From Labia minor (taxonomy: Eukaryota; Arthropoda; Insecta; Dermaptera; Spongiphoridae), in assembly GCA_963082975.1 (NCBI GenBank), contig OY720344.1, forward strand, positions 27,501,172-27,565,171: a stretch of 64,000 nt of DNA. The letters are read 5' to 3'. A program made the translations under genes and the position numbers. Below are positions 58,738-64,000 of the stretch, in pieces (the stretch's first letter is position 1; every line of letters starts with the position of its first letter). Below the pieces are notes generated by a model that was given only the letters and a program-made list of their open reading frames with translations, had not been told where the DNA came from and made no database searches.

Positions 58738-59062
58738 TCATATAAGCATAATTTCAATTTGTGAATTGAACACATGAATGCCACCTTTAAAGAATTCTTT
58801 TGGTCCTGCCTGTAGCCATTCGTGCACCACGGTTTTCACTTTTCCATCACTTTCAAAATGCTTTCCCACAGTACCCATGTAATGCTCCAAAATTAATCCG
58901 TTTACATCCCAAAAGAGAGTCAGCATGACTTTTCCTGCTGATCCCTGAGTTCGGAATTGTTTTGGTTTTGGCTATGAGTTATGGCGCCATTCTTTGCTTG
59001 CTCTTTTTGTTTCTGGTTGATGATAATGAACCCAGGTTTCATCACACTTGCAGATTCCTGTC
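58738..59062 (-). pseudogene. Mariner-type transposase pseudogene with internal deletion
   Basis: On the minus strand it reads GICKCDETWVHYHQPETKRA, SKEWRHNS, a stop, PKPKQFRTQGSAGKVMLTLF, WDVNGLILEHYM, then directly KHFESDGKVKTVVHEWLQAG and PKEFFKGGIHVF. CDETWVHHY/EWRH/SAGKVM..FWD is the zone of the first catalytic Asp in mariners of the SETMAR-like type, and the WLxxxPKxFFxxGI words belong near the C-terminus. The HxDN and third-Asp regions between HYM and KHFES are missing, so at least a hundred residues were deleted. A different mariner lineage from those at 5488 and 50130. Terminal repeats were not identified. Confidence 0.82.
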
Positions 59063-59147
59063 TAGAAATGAATCACCTTAGGCGTTGAAACGACACACTT
59101 TATAGTACTTTTAAGGTTTTCATTTGATACACCCTCGAGTTATTTTC

Positions 59148-59452
59148 AAGTTTGATTGTGAGATTTGGGCCTCGACGTTCATTTTGGCGTCATTTTCAAG
59201 TAAGTTTATTTAGGAGGGAATACTTTTTTTGGGATTCCTGAAATTAGCCTAAAGTCGAATGTCATCAAAAACAAATGTTTCCGGGTCAGTGTTAATGCCA
59301 AGGATTATTCGAAGTAAATCCAAAATCACCTATTCATTCAACCCTAAATTCCAACATCGACTCTTGTTCACACAGACTATGACTCAGAATCCCAAAAAAT
59401 CACCTTGAAAATGGATGCCAAAATATCGAGACTCAAATCTCTCAATCAAACT
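59148..59452. repeat. Imperfect inverted repeat, unnamed family G
   Basis: Left arm 59148-59240 (AAGTTTGATTGTGAGATTTG...TTTTTTTGGGATTCCTGA) and right arm 59378-59452 are imperfect inverses; both carry GAGATTTG, CTCGA, TTTTGGC-TC, ATTTTCAAG and TTTTTGGGATTC. Related words (TTTTGGCATCCATTTTGG, AATTTTCAAGAGAG) recur at 61559-61610. It directly follows the mariner remnant and may be what is left of its terminal repeat, or an independent element. Confidence 0.5.
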
Positions 59453-61158
59453 TTAAAAAAGTCTAGAAATAATAAAAAATTTAATGGAAACCTAAACAAA
59501 TATATGCATATATTGAAATATTGAATGATCTTTATTGAACAAATATGAAGTCTTGAGGACACAAAAATTATTATTCTACTTTAATTAGAATTAGAATTTA
59601 CCACAGCACACTCTTTTTATAATTTCAATTAACTTGTTTTGTTTTGATTAAAGAAAAAATTGTTTTTAAATAGTGATATATAATAATAATAATATTGATA
59701 ATAATTTAAAAATTAAAATGACAATCTTTAAAATGAAATGATTAAAATGATAGATCTTTAAAGAAAAAAAAAAAAAAACTTTACGAAAACAAATAAGAAT
59801 AAGAAATATTTTGTTTGTTATTTTCTCGGTTAACAGAAGAGCAGATATTTCATTTAGGATAAATGATCGAAACGCGATGCGATCATTAATTTTCTCTAAG
59901 ACAAGAGCCGTGTTTGTTACTTAATATTTATTTGTTAAGTATAATACATTCTCTATCTCTCTCTCTCTCCACCATTTCTATCTTTCTCTTTCAATTTTGT
60001 TAGTCTAGCTTCTTTTTAATTTTGAAATGTTCCGAAAAATAAAATAATTCCCTTAATTCATCATTACTGATAGAAAAATTACTTTTTCCTTTTTCTTTAA
60101 TTTAAGCAAATATTTTCTCAAAGCACTTTTAAAAATAATCCTTTCCCACTTGATTATTTATCGATTATATAAAAAAAAAATGTTATTTTTTTTTCTTTGT
60201 TTTAGATAAAGGTATAATAACAAAGGTTAGTTGGTTGTAATGAGTTAAAGAAAATATACTAATTATTCCAAGATTAAAGAAATGTATTTTATTTCATAGA
60301 AAAGTTTTTTTTTTTTTGTTTGAAGTTGAATTAAAGGGAAGAACGAATGGGTTTTTGTATTCGCCTTATTAATTCTACTTTTGCGTATGAAAAGTCAACA
60401 TATAACAGATAATGTTTAACTATAAAATTCCAACAAAAGTCTTATTTATATAATTTATTATTACGTAAATACTTATTATAATATAATGTTTTAATGATAC
60501 TTATTTTTATTTAAATAAATTACTTTTTTAAATTTTAAAATATTCTCTTCATTAAAGAAATTGTTTTATAATTTAAACAATTATGTATATCTTGCAACTT
60601 CAAATAAACACGCTGTATATATAAGCAGAAATAAGGAGGGAAAAAAATATTGTTTAGAAATATATAATATTTTATATTAACAATTAATTAATTTTGGGTT
60701 ATGAATTTTAATTTAATTCTAGATATATCATTCCATCATTAAATTTAATCATTTAATAACAATATTAATATTACAAATATATATTTATCATAAGCTAAAA
60801 CATTTTACAAAGATATTTTATTGTTTATCGAAATTACTTAAATTTTTATAATTAATTAATTTCAATATATCTAATTATAATATTTTTATTTCAATATTAG
60901 ATTAAACAATAAGAGTAGATACTAGACACTTTCTAGGATCCCGATAGAGACACTATTAAATAATATATGTTGTTTTTTGTTGAATTATTAAATTATAGTT
61001 ACGAGGATATATAATTTTCATTATTTATAAAAAGATACGATTGGAATTCATATAATTTATGGAATTATAATAAAGATTTAACATTTATTATTTATTTTTA
61101 TTATCATTAATATTTATAATTAAAATATATATTAATTATTAAAATTTTATATCAGAAG
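59453..61158. other. AT-rich non-coding stretch
   Basis: Nothing recognised. A CT repeat sits near 59950-59969 and T runs near 60184 and 60307. Confidence 0.5.
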
Positions 61159-61166
61159 ATCTAGCT

Positions 61167-61350
61167 CAGTGATTTTCAACCACTGTGCCGCGAGATTATC
61201 AAAATGTGCCGCCATGTTATTACAAATGTAAAGAGGCTCTTAAACATTTCCGACTTTTTTTTCTAAATTTTTTCAATTGGGACCACTTTTTTGCCAAATT
61301 TTTAAACCGTTAAAAGTGTGCCGCGGTAACAATAAGGTTGAGAATTACTG
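61167..61350. mobile_element. Small hAT-type MITE
   Basis: 184 bases with ends CAGTGATTTTCAACCACTGT and, inverted, CAGTAATTCTCAACCTTATT, flanked by an exact 8-base duplication ATCTAGCT (61159-61166, 61351-61358). Subterminal GTGCCGCG words occur at both sides. CAGTGxTTxTCAACC ends and an 8-base duplication place it in the hAT superfamily. No coding capacity. Confidence 0.92.
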
Positions 61351-61358
61351 ATCTAGCT

Positions 61359-61888
61359 TAATAAAAATAAAATGACTCTCTCTCTCTCTCTTTAAAAACA
61401 GTTAATTTCAAAAACAATGATATTATAAAGGTTCTTTATGTACTTTTCTATATATATATATATATTCGTTTAGGTTGATTTCTGTAAAAAATTAACTTAT
61501 GAGTAGTTGATTCCCAGTTCTTTTCATTTTAGTTAATAAAATTTAAATCTCAGTGTTTTGGCATCCATTTTGGCACATGGTGTAATTTTCAAGAGAGTTT
61601 TAAGAAGAGATTTTAGGATTTTAGGTTTCACATCATAGTATCAAGAGTCACTGTCAAAGCATATAATATCCAATCCCAACTTCGAATGATTAAAATCAGT
61701 GTTCCTGTAGTTGGCACAGCAATTATCTCTTGGATAAAAGTTGAAATAAATCAGAGACAGCTAACTTCCTATCAGGGTGCAATTCAAGATATAAATGAAA
61801 AAAGAAACTCAGATTTCTCCTTAACAAAAATTTAATTAATATAAAGACAAATTAATAGATATTATAAAATAATACAAATGATAATATG
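61359..61888. other. Stretch with a family G fragment
   Basis: A CT tract follows the MITE (61376-61391). At about 61555-61620 it contains words shared with the inverted repeat at 59148-59452. No gene. Confidence 0.4.
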
Positions 61889-61896
61889 ATATATAT

Positions 61897-62090
61897 CAGT
61901 GCTCCGCAACCGGTGTGACGCGGCACACTGGTTTGCCTTAAAGGAGATACAGGTGTGCCGCCGCGATCAAATGAAACTTAGAAATCCGCATATAATATAA
62001 TTATAAATCAAAAAAATATAAATTTCTTATATTCATGTATCTCCTTTAAGGCAAACCAGTGTGCCGCGTCACACCGGTTGCGGAGCACTG
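61897..62090. mobile_element. Small hAT-type MITE with 55-base perfect inverted repeats
   Basis: 194 bases. The first 55 bases (beginning CAGTGCTCCGCAACCGGTGT) are a perfect inverse of the last 55. Flanked by ATATATAT (61889-61896, 62091-62098), consistent with an 8-base duplication though low in complexity. Shares GTGCCGC words with the 61167 MITE but is a different family. Perfect arms imply recent insertion. No coding capacity. Confidence 0.9.
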
Positions 62091-62098
62091 ATATATAT

Positions 62099-62454
62099 GA
62101 CTAAATATAAATAATGAAAATTGTAACCAAATCCTGGGTGACGTAGAAGTGGAATCCAATGAAACTTAAACGTAGCAGATGACTCCAAAGCCAGTGAAAT
62201 TCCCTCCCATATGGTGTGACTCGTTGTGGATGTGGGTCGCCTTTTATTTGTTGTCTTGTAGTGGATGGCGGATTCCCAATCCGTTTTTAATGTAGATGTG
62301 TTTCTGTTTGAAACACGATTTTGTAGTTGAGTTGAAGAGAATGAAGAATGAAGAACTAGATTCATTGGAAATGAGTACTGCTACTGGAATAAGATTTGGA
62401 TCTACGGGAAGTATGATAAATGGATTGATTGAAGGACTTGGTTAATTGTTTTAA
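62099..62454. other. GC-richer stretch of unknown nature
   Basis: Moderately GC-rich with minus-strand frames open for about 80-98 codons continuing into repeat F (residues such as WDTTLPKWKARKSRGLREQG and RGHREGPPTTHGAGEQFFFK). I do not recognise the protein. Since repeat F also occurs at 3345-3592 without this frame, it may be chance, or a retroelement coding region of a kind I do not know. Confidence 0.3.
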
Positions 62455-62710
62455 TTTAAAGAAAAATTGTTCCCCAGCCCCATGAGTAGTGGGTGGACCC
62501 TCTCTATGACCCCGATAGAGATCAGGGAAGTAACCCTGCTCACGCAAGCCACGACTTTTCCTCGCCTTCCATTTAGGAAGAGTCGTGTCCCAAACCTTCA
62601 AATCCCAAATCCAAACAATTCAATATTGAAATCCTTCACATATCCCCCTCCAATTCCAGCGTCAGATTGCAAGTTTTCTTCGAGTTTGCATTACCAAACC
62701 TTTGGAGGCT
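62455..62710. repeat. Unnamed dispersed repeat F, copy 2
   Basis: Partner of 3345-3592 in the same orientation, including GTGGGTGGACCCTCTCTATG, CGTGTCCCAAACC and TTTTCTTCGAGTTTGCA. Slightly longer than copy 1 between these words. Much of this copy is open on both strands. Confidence 0.6.
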
Positions 62711-64000
62711 GTTCAAAGCAGCAAGCCCGCAAAGGAAGAAAATATGAAGTATTAGAATAAACCACCTTCACTATTAATATAATAAAGGTTATTAATAGTA
62801 TTTAGATCATTTTAAATTATTAAAATTTATAAAGAAAAAAAGAACCTTTGATGTGAGGGTTAATAATTTTATCAATCTTTCTAATCTGCTCAAACTAAAA
62901 TTTGGTTAAAATAATTTTGAATAAATAATTATTATTTTAATCATAAATTAATCAAAATTCATTAAATTAAATTATCACAAGAAGAAGTTGAATAAAATGA
63001 TAATTATAATTAATGATTAAAAGCAATTATATTTTTTTAAAATATTTCATAGAAATAATTTTGAATTATTATTTATATTATGCATATGAAATTCATGAAA
63101 ACATAAATTAACTTCTGTGTATCTATTGATTATATACCATTATCTTTAAAATATATTAATAAATTCATTAAGTATAAATAATTGTAAAATTTTCCCAATG
63201 CATAATATATAATCTTTTATATATAATATAATTATCTTTTTTTAAGAACACCCCAGGAATATTATGGTGTGAAGGCGCCCTCCGATCTAATCTACCCATG
63301 AACCTCCCCCCCCCCAGCTTCTATTATCCTTTTGTTTTAACACTCGTGCATCTCGAAACTGCGCAAGCATTAATTTAAGACAAATATAATATATATACAT
63401 AGATATGATTAACTATATTATATTTAATATTCCAAATTCTAAGTTATAAATTCCTATTCGTATTTGGTGCACACACCAGTTAATGTTTTCTGTCACTTCT
63501 CACTTGATCATCTATCAAATCTGTTTAGGTATGAAAATTACAGTTATTTCCACTCTAATGGATGACTGATTTTCAATAGTGTGGTATACGCATCTATTAT
63601 TGATTCTAATCTGAAAGTCTGAAGGTTAAAATAGAAGAATATTGATATTGTTATTCAAGTAAATATTTATGCAGACAAAATCTGTAGAAATTGGATTTAA
63701 TTTTTTTGGTGCTTTTAAGTTTCTTAGGAAGAGACTGAATAGGGATTTGGATAATGATTTATAGTTACTGACTCATTAATGTGCGTCTTCCAGTCATTAA
63801 CTTCATTTCCAATTTAAATTTGACTGAAAATTTGATAAGTTAAGGATAAATAAATCCAAATCTAAATTTAAAAGGTTCATATGTGTAAATAATTTTTATA
63901 TAAAGTAAAAATAGGAATGTATTTACCTAAGTTAAATTATATATTTTCATAATTTATTTTTAAGTATTTGTACCATTGATATAAAATACATATTTTATAA
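62711..64000. other. AT-rich non-coding stretch
   Basis: Nothing recognised up to the end of the window. A C run lies at 63307-63316 within a short GC-richer patch (63255-63370). Confidence 0.5.

Overview
This is a eukaryotic window, strongly AT-rich (estimated by eye at roughly a quarter G+C) and almost free of host coding sequence. The mix of transposons (mariner elements with D34D-type remnants, hAT elements with 8-base target duplications, Helitrons ending in CTAG, Helentron/DINE-1-like elements, an RTE-like LINE) and one exon coding for a signal peptide plus an LDL-receptor class A module point to an invertebrate, most likely an arthropod with large repeat-filled introns. I cannot name the species.

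Host gene: only one exon is convincing, 38278-38457 on the plus strand. It has a good acceptor (TTTGTTTCAG) and donor (GTGAGT), starts a protein two bases in, and ends in phase 1. The start codon lies just inside an internal exon, so an upstream 5' untranslated exon must exist. The best candidate for a promoter or first exon is the GC-rich island at 12535-13010, but this is inference. A second, weak exon candidate lies on the minus strand at 8387-8536.

Mobile elements, left to right: Helentron/DINE-1-like families A (1668-2190, 8888-9488, 45830-46050, 48431-49033), B (36922-37522, 51541-52145) and C (20225-20828, 31096-31128, 34593-35251, 37875-38114); mariner elements (5488-6749, 14871-15375, 27700-27895, 32591-32860, 43095-43165, 50130-50612, 58738-59062); Helitrons (16443-17129 partial, 17130-18822, 21743-22932, 45293-46733); hAT-type elements (19994-20992, 29771-30434, 61167-61350, 61897-62090); nine fragments of one RTE-like LINE (best copy 39543-40525); a second LINE-like fragment (29365-30582); tRNA-derived fragments (11755-11880, 16700-16790); a Penelope-like inverted repeat (33046-33293); and several unnamed low-copy repeats.

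The most interesting pattern is that three Helentron-like families and the Helitrons use one architecture: a 5' block, a GTCY or GTAT microsatellite, then a short conserved block close to CCGATTTTGATGAAATTTGG, with subterminal inverted repeats and a 3' palindrome in the Helentron-like families. All full Helitron copies also carry the tail of the same LINE. None of the transposons here appears able to make an intact transposase, Rep/helicase or reverse transcriptase. All positions of element ends were read by eye and can be off by a few bases.
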